The translations under genes and the position numbers were made by a program. The notes under the pieces are model-generated. The model searched no databases, was not told the origin of the DNA, and saw only the letters and a program-made list of their open reading frames with translations. A DNA stretch of 64,000 nucleotides from Pseudomonas nunensis (GTDB lineage: Bacteria; Pseudomonadota; Gammaproteobacteria; Pseudomonadales; Pseudomonadaceae): assembly GCF_024296925.1 (NCBI RefSeq), contig NZ_CP101125.1, positions 2,482,501 to 2,546,500 of the forward strand, read 5' to 3'. How positions within the stretch are numbered: position 1 is the stretch's first letter; every line of letters starts with the position of its first letter. Shown one piece after another: positions 8,732 through 17,167 of the stretch.

Positions 8732-9475
8732 TTAGCGGGCGCTGTCGATGATTTGACCTCCGTCAGGCGTGAGGCTGTATCCCGTCAAGAACTGCGAGTC
8801 CCTGCTGGCGAGAAACAATACCACTGGCGCAATATCCTCTTCCGGTGATCCATAACGGCCAAGCGCGTTAGTGGGGGCAGGCGCATCGACTGCTGTTCCC
8901 CAAGTATCAGCAACCGGCATGACATTGTTGACAGTGATATTGTCAGCGCCCCACTCCCTGGCCGCAGTGCGAGTCAAAGCACGTACTGCCTCCTTTGCCA
9001 TGTTGTAAGGCGCATAGCCCTGCATGCCAATTACGCCGGCCAAGGAAGCGAAGTTAATAACCCGGCCCTCACCGCTAGCTTTGAGGTGGGGATAGCACGC
9101 CTGCATTGCTCGCAGATAAGCAATCGGGCCCATTTCTAAATTACGCTGCAACAACTCGGCCGATAGCTCAATCACCGATGAAAAAACCGCAGAAGGATCG
9201 AAAGCATTGTTAACCAAAATATCGATTCGTCCATAGGCAGCCATCACCTTGTCGACAGCGACAGGAAATTGATCGGGATCAGCGATATCGCAAACGATTC
9301 CGAGGGCGACACCGCCAGCGGCCTGTATATCAGCAACCACCTGATCAACATTTTCAGCCGTGCGCGAAACGACCGCGACTTTCGCACCCTCCGCCGCCAA
9401 AAGTTTAGCGGTGGCTCGGCCGATACCACGGCCGGCGCCGGTGACAATAGCGACTTTTCCATTGAGTCGGGTCAT
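8732..9475 (-). CDS. SDR-family oxidoreductase
   Basis: A classical short-chain dehydrogenase/reductase of 247 residues, cytoplasmic and NAD(P)-dependent. Seen: the cofactor motif TGAGRGIG at 12-19, VCDIAD at 61-66, NNA at 89-91, catalytic Ser144 (NFASLAG), Tyr157 and Lys161 (YNMAK), and the C-terminal glycine patch TPDGG. The ATG at 9475 has GAGGGG upstream; the longer ORF start is not supported. It lies 10 bases after a DoxX-like gene in the same direction, opposite an HxlR regulator, so it is probably induced by a reactive small molecule. The substrate cannot be read from the sequence. Confidence 0.9.
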   Translation of the reverse strand: MTRLNGKVAIVTGAGRGIGRATAKLLAAEGAKVAVVSRTAENVDQVVADIQAAGGVALGIVCDIADPDQFPVAVDKVMAAYGRIDILVNNAFDPSAVFSSVIELSAELLQRNLEMGPIAYLRAMQACYPHLKASGEGRVINFASLAGVIGMQGYAPYNMAKEAVRALTRTAAREWGADNITVNNVMPVADTWGTAVDAPAPTNALGRYGSPEEDIAPVVLFLASRDSQFLTGYSLTPDGGQIIDSAR

Positions 9476-9485
9476 AGTATTCCCC

Positions 9486-9893
9486 TCACTTAAAAGCATC
9501 ATGGATGATCGCCATCGGCGCATAAGGCGATGGATTTTCGCGAACAACGTTTTGTGTCACGAACGAAGCAGCGAGGAGAATGATCCCAACGGCTGCCGGG
9601 ATAGAACCTTTGGGTTTACGAACACCCAGGTGGGCTGACGCTGATAGCAACAGGTGATAAAACATTCCGGCATACGCCAGATCACTGATTGCCACATTGA
9701 AACGCCACAAAATCGCGATGGGCCCCAGTATCTTCACCACGATCATCAACGGCACAAGATGGGCGGCTGAATAGCCCAACTCCGCTTGTGCGTTGCGAAC
9801 AAAGTCTCCTTTGGCGATGTACATCGAGGCAGAGGCGAAATAGAGCAGCGAAAGAAGCGCTGTGCTAACCCAGTAAATATAATTTTCGATCAT
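9486..9893 (-). CDS. DoxX-like membrane protein
   Basis: 135 residues with four predicted membrane helices (about 5-25, 45-65, 70-90 and 100-118), small loops and the DoxX-type pattern YFASASMYIAKGDF. DoxX-like proteins sit in the inner membrane and are linked to redox or thiol metabolism in some bacteria; the biochemical role here is unknown. It is the first gene of a two-gene operon with the SDR gene. AGGA precedes the ATG. The divergent HxlR-type regulator starts 87 bases away and probably binds in that gap. Confidence 0.8.
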   Translation of the reverse strand: MIENYIYWVSTALLSLLYFASASMYIAKGDFVRNAQAELGYSAAHLVPLMIVVKILGPIAILWRFNVAISDLAYAGMFYHLLLSASAHLGVRKPKGSIPAAVGIILLAASFVTQNVVRENPSPYAPMAIIHDAFK

Positions 9894-9980
9894 GAGGTTT
9901 TTCCTAAACAGGTGTTGTTACTTCGACCTGGGGCAAAGATGTCGTTTAATATGAAAGACCACAAGTAGGATGAAAAACTG

Positions 9981-10370
9981 GTGCTTAGTATGGAAAACCA
10001 GACTAATGATGACGGTCAGATCAATATGCATGAGGAAATGCGGCGCGCATTTTCGCTGCTTTCAGGCAAGTGGAAGCTGGAGATCATGTGGCTGCTAAAC
10101 CAGCGAATCTACCGTTTTGGGGAACTGCGCAAAGCGATCAGCGGCATTACACAACACATGCTGACGGCGCAACTTCGAGAGCTTGAGAGCGATGGCTTGA
10201 TCTCGCGAACGGTCTTCGCAGAAGTGCCCCCGCGTGTTGAATATGAAATGACAGCAAAAGCACGTGCACTCGGACCGACGATGGAGGCGCTCGCTAAATG
10301 GTGGAACGAATACGGCGGAAGCGTGCCGGTGAAGCCCGCCTCACGTGGCCGCAAAGCAAAAATAATCTAG
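9981..10370 (+). CDS. HxlR-family transcriptional regulator
   Basis: 129 residues with the single winged-HTH of the HxlR/MarR-like family: LSGKWKLEIMWLLNQRIYRFGELRKAI (quoted as LSGKWKLEIMWLL and RFGELRKAISGI), ITQHMLTAQLRELESDGLI and the wing EVPPRVEYEMTAKARALGP. Members such as HxlR, YodB and HypR sense aldehydes, quinones or disulfide stress. There is no cysteine in this copy, so thiol-based sensing is unlikely. GTG at 9981 is used because TAGGA lies upstream; ATG at 9990 is the alternative. Divergent from the doxX-SDR operon, its likely target. Confidence 0.88.
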   Translation: MLSMENQTNDDGQINMHEEMRRAFSLLSGKWKLEIMWLLNQRIYRFGELRKAISGITQHMLTAQLRELESDGLISRTVFAEVPPRVEYEMTAKARALGPTMEALAKWWNEYGGSVPVKPASRGRKAKII

Positions 10371-10416
10371 TTGGATCAACGACTGATTTGAGTCGATCTG
10401 GGTGTAGCTTGAAAGG

Positions 10417-10470
10417 CAGCTATGGGTCGTTTTCTGCCCATCGCGACAGGCCGCAAACGACCCAAAGCTG
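10417..10470. repeat. Pseudomonas-type intergenic hairpin repeat
   Basis: Long imperfect inverted repeat: CAGCTATGGGTCGTTTTCTG on the left and GCAAACGACCCAAAGCTG on the right around a short loop with TCGCGA. The arrangement (GGGTCG...CGACCC with GCAG/CTGC near the loop) is typical of dispersed intergenic hairpins in fluorescent Pseudomonas. It follows the HxlR gene and may also stop transcription. Confidence 0.6.
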
Positions 10471-10560
10471 TCGCTCTGTATCTGGAGAGCGGGGGGGGGC
10501 ACTCAGGTGCACACCTAATCGACGACAGATAGCCTGGACTTCCACGTCTCCTTGGAGCGC

Positions 10561-10926
10561 TCACGTCAAAGAATCGGTAGCGACCTCCTGAAAATTCTCT
10601 GGTTCGATGCAGGGCGGTAGCGAGTTAATACCTCCCAGCGGTGGATTGCGAATGGTGACGCTATGCTGAACCAGGCGCAGCCGAGAGGAGAGACGATTAC
10701 GATAGGTCAAAAGCTCTGAAAAGTTTGTGAACCATTTCTGCTCGCCTGCCGCAATGCCTTCCAGAAGCTTGGTCACTTCAGCTTGGGCCTCATAAAGAGG
10801 AAGAAGTGTGTAATACATGACTACAGGGAAATCAAAAGAACATGCAGAAGGCGCGAACAGGTATTTGTCTCTGTCGTCACTGCAATAGTCCCATTTATCC
10901 CATCGCGTAAACGCAAGTCGCCACAT
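10561..10926 (-). CDS. Hypothetical protein, 121 aa
   Basis: Unrecognised, with aromatic residues and Trp concentrated at the N-terminus (MWRLAFTRWDKWDYC), a hydrophobic middle (FDFPVVMYYTLLPLYEAQ) and a helical segment VTKLLEGIAAGEQKWFTNF. AGGAAG lies about 11 bases upstream of the ATG. No signal peptide. The middle resembles phage or plasmid orphan proteins but matches no family I can name. Supported by composition and absence of a better opposite frame. Confidence 0.45.
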   Translation of the reverse strand: MWRLAFTRWDKWDYCSDDRDKYLFAPSACSFDFPVVMYYTLLPLYEAQAEVTKLLEGIAAGEQKWFTNFSELLTYRNRLSSRLRLVQHSVTIRNPPLGGINSLPPCIEPENFQEVATDSLT

Positions 10927-11200
10927 GTCTGCTGATCTTCCTTTTCCATGGCATTAAGGAAGGGGATTAGGATGTCATAAAAATACAGTTGACGAGCTTG
11001 TTATTCGCGCAGAGTCGGCATCCGGCGGAAGCGATAATCTAGTATGTGGAAATCATGGGGCGCCAAGGGGGGGGCGCTGTTTGTGGGCAATTGTCTTTGG
11101 CTTAATAAGTTAAAATATTTAATACCTGCCGCAGGCAAGTAAGTCTCGTTAAGCAGCTTAAAACAGTTAGCGCTCTGCGTTAAAAGTTATCTTTAACTTT

Positions 11201-11479
11201 TTAGAACGTTTCTTGTTCAGGTTTGAGTACTGATACAAATGCAGCCAGCGAAGGGTCTTTTTCAGCATTTTGTTTGTGTCTGCCAATGAAAATCCACTCA
11301 TCCTCTGCCCAAAGAATTCGTGTAGTTTTAGGTGCTTTTCTGTCAAACACGACCTGATAGATATTCGTTTCCCGCTGCTGGACGACGACGCATTGCTCAA
11401 GGCAAACAAACAATCGCTGCCCGGGCTCCAGTGTCGGAGCACTGAGCGGGGCACGCATCTTAATTCCTGTTTTTCGCAT
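11201..11479 (-). CDS. Small hypothetical protein, 92 aa
   Basis: Unrecognised. The sequence alternates strands and short turns (RLFVCLEQCVVVQQRETNIYQVVFDR, quoted as RLFVCLEQCVVV and NIYQVVFDR; then WAEDEWIFIGRH), suggesting a small beta-rich domain. AAGGA lies upstream of the ATG at an 11-base spacing. No membrane helix. The alternative minus-strand frame in the same place is less protein-like. Confidence 0.5.
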   Translation of the reverse strand: MRKTGIKMRAPLSAPTLEPGQRLFVCLEQCVVVQQRETNIYQVVFDRKAPKTTRILWAEDEWIFIGRHKQNAEKDPSLAAFVSVLKPEQETF

Positions 11480-12001
11480 AATGACTTTCGTCCTTAAAAT
11501 TCAGAAATCGTATGCGTTAAATCAAAAGCAAAGAAGATCCGCTGCTGCCAGGGTCTCATTTCATGCCTTTGAGCATGACGCCATATGTGCTTTTCAAGGT
11601 GCAATCATCACGGTCAACTAAGTCGTTTTGACCCGTACAGACAGTCACCTTCAAGGAGTGGCATTGATAGCTCATTACTGATCGTGAGCGCTTTTTGGTT
11701 CGGTTTTATTCTCGATCTGGCCATTAGGGGCTTCTGTCACTTGAAGCTCATCGGCAAGGTCGTGTGTCTTCAAAGACAAAGCATTGGGCGGATCCACCCA
11801 GGCCGGCGTACCTCAGGCGGCTTGGTGGTTCTGCTGACGACTAGCCTCCGAGGGTCTATATGTGCATAATATTATCATGCAGTGATAATACAAAGGCAAT
11901 CTACTCAGCCTTGCCTCAGGCAGCGGCGACGTTTTTTGCTCAGTTGCACGGAGGCAAAATCGTGCATGAGAACAGAAATATGTGAGCGTTTGGAGAGCTG
12001 C
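11480..12001. other. Intergenic with palindromic operator at its right end
   Basis: More than 500 bases without a supported gene. The only clear structure is the 7-5-7 palindrome at 11871-11889, listed separately. The plus ORF at 11585 has poor composition and no ribosome site. Confidence 0.4.
11871..11889. promoter_or_regulatory. 7-5-7 palindromic operator, copy 1
   Basis: ATTATCA-TGCAG-TGATAAT: perfect 7-bp arms with a 5-base spacer. The same architecture recurs at 14793 and 20323, with weaker forms at 17171 and 17999. It sits 112 bases upstream of the first small-gene pair. Probable repressor site; the RHH protein at 19775 is the natural candidate by inference. Confidence 0.6.
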
Positions 12002-12232
12002 ATGAAACGTGAGGACGTACAAATCAAACACGCTGAAGGCATTCAGTTTGATACCCATTTGATTGCCAATCCGGCAAACACCCAGGAGTGGATCGCCTTT
12101 TTTAAAAAAGAAGCAGGAAGAAGCTTTTTCCTGGTTAATGACAACGAAGAAATTGAACCCTTCCGACACCTTGATGATTTGATTCATGAACTGCGTGAAA
12201 TCGGTATCAAGGTTGCTGAAATTCATTTTTGA
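12002..12232 (+). CDS. Small conserved protein, pair A gene 1 (76 aa)
   Basis: Unrecognised 76-residue cytoplasmic protein. Its paralogue at 17679-17909 is nearly the same length and about 70 percent identical by eye (shared FDTHLIANPANT, KKEAGRSFFLVND, EEIEPF, LREIGIK). The paralogue fixes the start at the ATG at 12002, which has GGAGAG upstream, rather than the longer ORF. It is followed 24 bases on by gene 2 of the pair. Duplication of both genes together implies a joint function. The alpha-beta pattern with a conserved FFLVND strand suggests a small single domain. Confidence 0.75.
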   Translation: MKREDVQIKHAEGIQFDTHLIANPANTQEWIAFFKKEAGRSFFLVNDNEEIEPFRHLDDLIHELREIGIKVAEIHF

Positions 12233-12256
12233 ATTCTTGTTCCTTGGAGTGTCGTC

Positions 12257-12451
12257 ATGTCTGTCAGGGTCGAACATCTGTCAAGTCCGAGTGAAGAACT
12301 ATGGTCCGTGTGTGTAGGCGTGCGGAGAATTCAGTTCCGTAATGAGCAGGGTGCAAAGGACTACGCGGCAAAGCTGAAAGAGCGTATTGAAGCTCCACAT
12401 CTGTACCCATATGCAGCGCCGGCAACCGGTGATCGAAGTGCTGGCGAGTAA
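12257..12451 (+). CDS. Small conserved protein, pair A gene 2 (64 aa)
   Basis: Unrecognised. Paralogue of the 17466-17654 product: both begin MSV(R/K)VE(H/Y)LS, share W-S-V-x-x-G, IQFR, EQGAK and LKERI(E/D)APH, then diverge in a low-complexity tail. GGAG 8 bases before the ATG. The fold looks like strand-strand-helix, similar in size to small DUF2188-like domains, but this is not established. Always found here directly behind gene 1 of the pair. Confidence 0.75.
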   Translation: MSVRVEHLSSPSEELWSVCVGVRRIQFRNEQGAKDYAAKLKERIEAPHLYPYAAPATGDRSAGE

Positions 12452-12619
12452 TTAGCTGTGATGATCTGGTTTTATTATAAATATTGAAAAATAACAAAAA
12501 TAATTACACCCCTGCTTGGGGGGGGCACAAGCCTGCAAGTTATAAATAGAAAGCGTTAAGTTTATGTCAAGTATGTTCGACAAGTGAATGCCCGTTCATT
12601 CAATATCTGGAGTCGCATA

Positions 12620-13411
12620 ATGAGGGTGAAAGTGCCAACTAAAAAGCCAGCAGAAATTGCCCTGTCGCGGGCCGCTGGTAAACTGGCCGCGGAAGTTTTG
12701 AGCATGATCGCGCCTTATGTCAAACCAGGCGTTTCTACCGACGAACTTGACGCGCTATGTCATGACTACATCGTCAACGTGCAAAAGGCCATTCCAGCCA
12801 ATGTCGGCTATCAAGGTTTCCCTAAAACCTTGTGCACATCTGTCAATCATGTGGTGTGCCACGGCATCCCGTCAGATAAAAAGCTTCGGGATGGCGATAT
12901 CATCAATATCGACATCGCAGTTCTAAAAGATGGTTGGTTCGGTGACACAAGTCGCATGTACTTTGTGGGTGAGCCAAGCGCTGAGGCTCGCCGGATAGTG
13001 GACACCACCTATGAGGCGATGTGTGCCGGCATTTATGCCGTAGGTCCTGGCGCGACGCTCGGTGATGTCGGGCATGCCATTCAAACTGTGGCGCACCGTG
13101 AGGGCTACAGCGTTGTGCGCGAATACTGCGGACATGGCATCGGTATGGTTTACCACGATGAGCCGCAGGTTCTTCATTATGGCAACCCAGGCGAAGGGCT
13201 GAATCTGAAACCGGGCATGATCTTCACCATTGAGCCAATGCTCAATGCTGGAAAGTGCGATGTAAGAACGCTTGGTGATGGCTGGACGGTGATCACCAAG
13301 GATCTTTCGCTCTCGGCCCAGTGGGAACATATGGTCCTGGTCACTAATGATGGTTTTGAGGTGTTGACTCCTTGGCCAGACCAATCAGAGGAGTATCAGG
13401 AGATTTTCTAA
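12620..13411 (+). CDS. map: Methionine aminopeptidase, type I (paralogue)
   Basis: Cytoplasmic metallopeptidase of 263 residues that removes the N-terminal Met of nascent proteins. All expected ligands are visible: Asp98 and Asp109 (NIDIAVLKDGWFGDTSRMY region), His172 (YCGHGIG), Glu205 (TIEPM) and Glu236 (QWEHM), plus His81 (VCHGIP) of the S1' region. Length matches type I enzymes without extra zinc fingers. ATG at 12620 is preceded by GGAG at good spacing; the longer ORF start is not supported. A housekeeping map is normally beside rpsB-tsf, so this is an accessory copy. It stands between the small-gene pair and an isocitrate dehydrogenase and may give tolerance to a MetAP inhibitor or process special clients; both are guesses. 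Confidence 0.92.
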   Translation: MRVKVPTKKPAEIALSRAAGKLAAEVLSMIAPYVKPGVSTDELDALCHDYIVNVQKAIPANVGYQGFPKTLCTSVNHVVCHGIPSDKKLRDGDIINIDIAVLKDGWFGDTSRMYFVGEPSAEARRIVDTTYEAMCAGIYAVGPGATLGDVGHAIQTVAHREGYSVVREYCGHGIGMVYHDEPQVLHYGNPGEGLNLKPGMIFTIEPMLNAGKCDVRTLGDGWTVITKDLSLSAQWEHMVLVTNDGFEVLTPWPDQSEEYQEIF

Positions 13412-13451
13412 TCGATTGGCCAGCCCTCCAGCTGAGCCGCAGCGATGGATG

Positions 13452-13480
13452 TAAAAGCGCCAGCTCTGACTGAGCTGGCG
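13452..13480 (-). terminator. Rho-independent terminator (minus strand)
   Basis: CGCCAGCTC-TGACT-GAGCTGGCG, a perfect 9-bp stem between the convergent map and isocitrate dehydrogenase genes. Read on the minus strand it is followed by CTTTTAC, which suits termination of the dehydrogenase transcript; it may also slow plus-strand read-through. Confidence 0.7.
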
Positions 13481-13491
13481 AGTGTGTCTAT

Positions 13492-14505
13492 CTAGTCACG
13501 CAAATAGGCCACCAAGGCGTCAGCGAAGGACTCGGTAGTACCGGTTCCGCCCATATCCGGTGTCACTTGATCACAGGAGGTTTTCAGAACAACACGGATC
13601 GCGGTACGAATGCGTGTTCCCTTGTCCACCATGCCCAAATAATCAAGCATGTCTGCGGCAGCCAACAACAATGCACATGGGTTTGCGATGTTCTTGCCCG
13701 CAATGTCTGGTGCCGAGCCGTGGACCGCTTCGAAGATGGCCGCATCGGCGCCGATGTTCGATCCGGGCGCCAGGCCCAATCCACCCACCAGGCCTGCGCA
13801 CAAGTCTGAAAGGATGTCGCCAAACAGGTTGGTGGTGACAATGACATCGAATTGATGGGGATTCATCACCAACTGCATACAGGCGTTATCGACGATCATT
13901 TCGTGAAATTCGATTTCCGGATATCCCGCAGCGACTGCACGTGCAGCCTCGAGGAACAAACCGGAACAAGACTTGATGATGTTGGCCTTGTGCACTGCGG
14001 TAACTTTCTTGCGACCTTTGCTGCGAGCCAACTCGAACGCATATCGCACGATGCGTTCGGAGGCTGTGCGTGTTACGCGAATGCTCGCCAAAGCGACTTC
14101 GCCGTCCGCTGAAATACTTTGTCCTTCGGGTAGGTACGCCCCCTCGGTATTTTCGCGCACCGTGATGATGTCGATATCTTCGAAGCGCGAACGGGTACCA
14201 GGGAAACTGATCGCGGGTCGTACATTGGCATAGAGATCGAAATGGCGGCGAAGGTGGACGTTGATCGATGAGAACCCACGACCAATCGGTGTCGTCAGAG
14301 GACCTTTGAGTGCGACACCATGTTTGGCGATTGTCTCTATGGATACTGGGGGCATCAACTGCCCATGTTGCTGTAAGGCCTCTAGACCGGCCTCAACGAA
14401 GTCGTAGCGAAGATTGCAGTCAAGAGCATCGAGTACGCGTAACGTCGCTTGCATGATCTCAGGGCCGATGCCGTCACCCTTGATGATTGCGATGGTTTTG
14501 CTCAT
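13492..14505 (-). CDS. NAD-type isocitrate dehydrogenase
   Basis: Member of the isocitrate/isopropylmalate dehydrogenase family, 337 residues. The start MSKTIAIIKGDGIGPE is diagnostic. Substrate-binding elements are Ser80/Asn82/Arg86 (FSSINVHLRR), Arg96, and Arg117 in VRENTEGAY; VHKANI and NLFGDILSDL supply the Lys and metal-binding Asp residues. ENTEGAY and short length resemble the NAD-dependent isocitrate dehydrogenase/homoisocitrate branch rather than LeuB or the long NADP enzyme. AAGGAAGAG precedes the ATG. With the malic enzyme and SulP transporter nearby it suggests an accessory C4/C6-acid module. Homoisocitrate or tartrate dehydrogenase activity remains possible. Confidence 0.82.
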   Translation of the reverse strand: MSKTIAIIKGDGIGPEIMQATLRVLDALDCNLRYDFVEAGLEALQQHGQLMPPVSIETIAKHGVALKGPLTTPIGRGFSSINVHLRRHFDLYANVRPAISFPGTRSRFEDIDIITVRENTEGAYLPEGQSISADGEVALASIRVTRTASERIVRYAFELARSKGRKKVTAVHKANIIKSCSGLFLEAARAVAAGYPEIEFHEMIVDNACMQLVMNPHQFDVIVTTNLFGDILSDLCAGLVGGLGLAPGSNIGADAAIFEAVHGSAPDIAGKNIANPCALLLAAADMLDYLGMVDKGTRIRTAIRVVLKTSCDQVTPDMGGTGTTESFADALVAYLRD

Positions 14506-14602
14506 GGTCTCTTCCTTAACAGCGCTATGTCAGCCAGCTGTATTGATTGGGTCATTGAGACTGGTGTCACGAGTCTGCTGATAAGCGTTGACTGCCCGAC
14601 GG

Positions 14603-14768
14603 CTATACCGTTGCAGTGCGCTGTGTTTCATTGCCCGCGCCGTGACTGCGCAGGTCATCGCGGATCAAATGACGGGCGTCCTGAGAGGGTGTCAGATCTC
14701 GCGCCGCACAGAGCTACTCGAGGAGGATGCTGATGCGGGGCGAGCTACCGGGTCAAGCGTGCTGTCAT
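14603..14768 (-). pseudogene. Decayed RHH (CopG-like) gene
   Basis: A broken copy of the ribbon-helix-helix gene at 19775. Reading from ATG at 14768 gives MTARLT, matching TARLT of the intact protein. After a 2-base loss the other frame gives E, a TAG in place of the second Glu, LCAARDLTPSQ and HLIRDDL, aligning with EELCASQDLTPSQ and QLIRDYL. So there is one frameshift and one in-frame stop. The 7-5-7 palindrome lies immediately upstream at 14793, as expected for an autoregulated repressor. Confidence 0.75.
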
Positions 14769-14792
14769 TGCTCCAGCGAATACACGCATAAC

Positions 14793-14811
14793 ATTAACAT
14801 ATAATGTTAAT
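14793..14811. promoter_or_regulatory. 7-5-7 palindromic operator, copy 2
   Basis: ATTAACA-TATAA-TGTTAAT, perfect arms, spacer identical in length to copy 1. It lies 25 bases upstream of the decayed RHH gene start, the position of an autoregulatory operator. The spacer and right arm contain TATAAT, a ready -10. Confidence 0.6.
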
Positions 14812-14990
14812 ACTATGCGTAGGAAAAGAGGGGGTTCATCGTGAGGACTGTGAGGCTTTTGAACGTCCGTGCATGACGGGTTGAGGTGGCTTTCAGACAG
14901 AAATAAAGGAGCAGGGGGGGCTCGAATCGTTCTGGACGTCGCACCGCCAAACCAAAACCAGCGGGCTCGCACCTCACAACAGGCATTGCC

Positions 14991-15752
14991 TCACTTTCGC
15001 ATGACGCGGCGGACAAAAAGCCTGACGTCATCAAAGGCAGGCACGATTGCCAGCGTCACCAGAACCATCGCGAGCGGTACCGTTGAGATGTACCCGATGT
15101 GCTTGAAGCCAAATGCACCCACCACGCCGCCGAAGAAGAAATTCAGCGCGAGCAGTATCAGTATTTTGAGTCGGGTCCGATTGGCGAGAACTTTTGGATG
15201 GAGCGATGTGCTAACGGCATTCCAATAAAACAGTTTTCCAAACTCGATACCGATATCCGTGATGATCCCGGTGATGTGAGTCGTTCGGATTTCGGCTTTG
15301 GATATTTTGGTAATCACCGCGTTTTGCAGGCCCATGATGAAACACAGCAGCATCACGGTGACGGACACGAACAAACCATCCACGGTGGAAAGCTGAGCGC
15401 CCATAAATCCAAAGCAGATGAGCAGAAAGGCTTCGAACAAGAGGGGCACGGCAAACTCACTGTGCATCCGTCTGCGTCGGGAGTAATTGACCATGACCGC
15501 AGAGCACGCAGCCCCAACCAGAAAAGACAACAATGCGCCGGTGCCACTAAGAACCAGGTCGTAGTCTCCCAGCACACTGTTGTCTGCCATCGAAGAAACG
15601 ATGCCTGTCATGTGTGAGGTGTACTGATGCACCGCCAGGAAACCGCCAGCATTGATTGCTCCTGCGACGAAGGCCAGGACAAACCCAAGATGTCGGTTTG
15701 CGGCTGTGGTACGCCTTCGCCCGGTGAGGCTCCTGACATATTTGATCGGCAT
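14991..15752 (-). CDS. DUF1275 (YoaK-like) membrane protein
   Basis: 253 residues, inner membrane, six to seven helices. The family pattern is clear: LAFVAGAINAGGFLAV, HMTGIVSSMAD, GLQNAVITK and RTTHITGIITDIG. A basic N-terminal 20 residues (SLTGRRRTTAANR) lies inside. The biochemical function of DUF1275 proteins is not settled. It is followed by an RHH pseudogene and preceded by a malic enzyme, all on the minus strand, with AAGGG before the ATG. Confidence 0.88.
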   Translation of the reverse strand: MPIKYVRSLTGRRRTTAANRHLGFVLAFVAGAINAGGFLAVHQYTSHMTGIVSSMADNSVLGDYDLVLSGTGALLSFLVGAACSAVMVNYSRRRRMHSEFAVPLLFEAFLLICFGFMGAQLSTVDGLFVSVTVMLLCFIMGLQNAVITKISKAEIRTTHITGIITDIGIEFGKLFYWNAVSTSLHPKVLANRTRLKILILLALNFFFGGVVGAFGFKHIGYISTVPLAMVLVTLAIVPAFDDVRLFVRRVMRK

Positions 15753-15903
15753 TTATTCACCCTTGTCTCAAGGGTGTGAGGAGCAAAAAAGCCAGCCGAT
15801 TATGCATATCTGATATCACCAGGTACTCGCGATTTAGACGGGGCTGCCCGTTGGTAGTTGATGCCTGATCGGTGAACAGAGGATCTGCTGCTGGAGCATC
15901 AGT

Positions 15904-17148
15904 TTAGAGCGGGTAATGCGTCGGGTAATGCAGCTTCGCAACGCCGGTGTCGATAGCGGCCTTGGCCACTGCGCCGGATATCGCTCCGAGCAGGCGAGCA
16001 TCGAGCGCTTTGGGGAGGATGTAATCGCGCCCAAACTCGAGCTTATCGACGTTGAACGCTTGCAGCACTTCCACAGGCGTCGGCTCTTTGGCCAATTGGC
16101 GCAGTGCTTCCACCGCCGCAATTTTCATTGCTTCGTTGATCCGGGTAGCGCGGACATCCAGCGTCCCGCGGAAGATGAACGGAAAGCCCAGAACGTTATT
16201 GACCTGGTTCGGGTAATCAGAGCGACCGGTCGCCATGATCAGGTCATCACGAGTGGCCATGGCGAGCTCGTAGCTGATTTCAGGGTCCGGGTTCGAGCAG
16301 GCAAACACGACCGGATTAGGTGCCATCGCTGCCAGTGCTTCTGCCGGAAGCAGATTGGCTCCAGACAGACCGACAAACACATCAGCGCCCTTCATGGCTT
16401 CCATCAGCGTACGCGGGCCACCGTCGTTAATGAATTGTGCTTTGTATTGATTGAGGCCTTCCCGAGCGGAGTGAATAACGCCGATGCGATCGACCATGTA
16501 CAGATTGCGTCTTTGAGCGCCGAGACTCAGCAGTAGACGCATACAGGCAGTGGCTGCGGCACCCGCACCAAGGCAAACAATTCTCGCATTTCCCAGGGTT
16601 TTGCCCTGAATCTCAAGTGCATTGAGCATGCCGGCGGCAGTGACGATGGCAGTGCCGTGTTGGTCGTCATGGAAGACGGGGATGCTGCATTGCTCGATCA
16701 GTGCTTCTTCGATTTCAAAGCACTCAGGAGCTTTGATGTCTTCCAGGTTAATGCCGCCAAAGGTGTCAGCAATGCGTACGACTGTATCGATAAAGGCCTG
16801 GGAGCTTTCAGCGTTGACTTCGATATCGATCGAATCGATTCCGGCAAAACGCTTGAACAGCAATGCTTTGCCTTCCATGACCGGCTTGCTGGCCAAGGGA
16901 CCTAGATTGCCCAGGCCCAGAATGGCAGTGCCGTTGGTGATCACAGCCACCAGATTTCCTTTACCGGTGAAGCGGTAGGCATTCTCGGGATTCTTTGCTA
17001 TTTCGCGTACAGGCTCGGCTACGCCAGGGCTGTAAGCCAGTGCGAGTTGGGCGGCTGTGTCGGCAGGCTTGGTCAGCGCAATGCTGATTTTTCCTGGGGT
17101 TGGGAACTCGTGGTAATCCAGTGCAGCCTTTTTGAAGTCGGTAGTCAT
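15904..17148 (-). CDS. NAD(P)-dependent malic enzyme
   Basis: Oxidative decarboxylation of malate to pyruvate and CO2 in the cytoplasm. 414 residues, the compact form without the C-terminal phosphotransacetylase-like domain of MaeB. Seen: LALAYSPGVAEP (Tyr of the catalytic pair), VMEGKALLFKRFAGID (catalytic Lys region), GGINLEDIKAPECFEIE (metal ligands), VFHDDQHGTAI, the Rossmann motif CLGAGAAATA and FACSNPDPE. Start ATG 17148 has TTAGGTGA upstream. A 94-codon remnant of a related gene lies at 20046. The promoter region has a palindromic TATAAT, an Anr-like box and a weak copy of the island operator. Confidence 0.93.
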   Translation of the reverse strand: MTTDFKKAALDYHEFPTPGKISIALTKPADTAAQLALAYSPGVAEPVREIAKNPENAYRFTGKGNLVAVITNGTAILGLGNLGPLASKPVMEGKALLFKRFAGIDSIDIEVNAESSQAFIDTVVRIADTFGGINLEDIKAPECFEIEEALIEQCSIPVFHDDQHGTAIVTAAGMLNALEIQGKTLGNARIVCLGAGAAATACMRLLLSLGAQRRNLYMVDRIGVIHSAREGLNQYKAQFINDGGPRTLMEAMKGADVFVGLSGANLLPAEALAAMAPNPVVFACSNPDPEISYELAMATRDDLIMATGRSDYPNQVNNVLGFPFIFRGTLDVRATRINEAMKIAAVEALRQLAKEPTPVEVLQAFNVDKLEFGRDYILPKALDARLLGAISGAVAKAAIDTGVAKLHYPTHYPL

Positions 17149-17167
17149 GCGATCACCTAATTAGATG

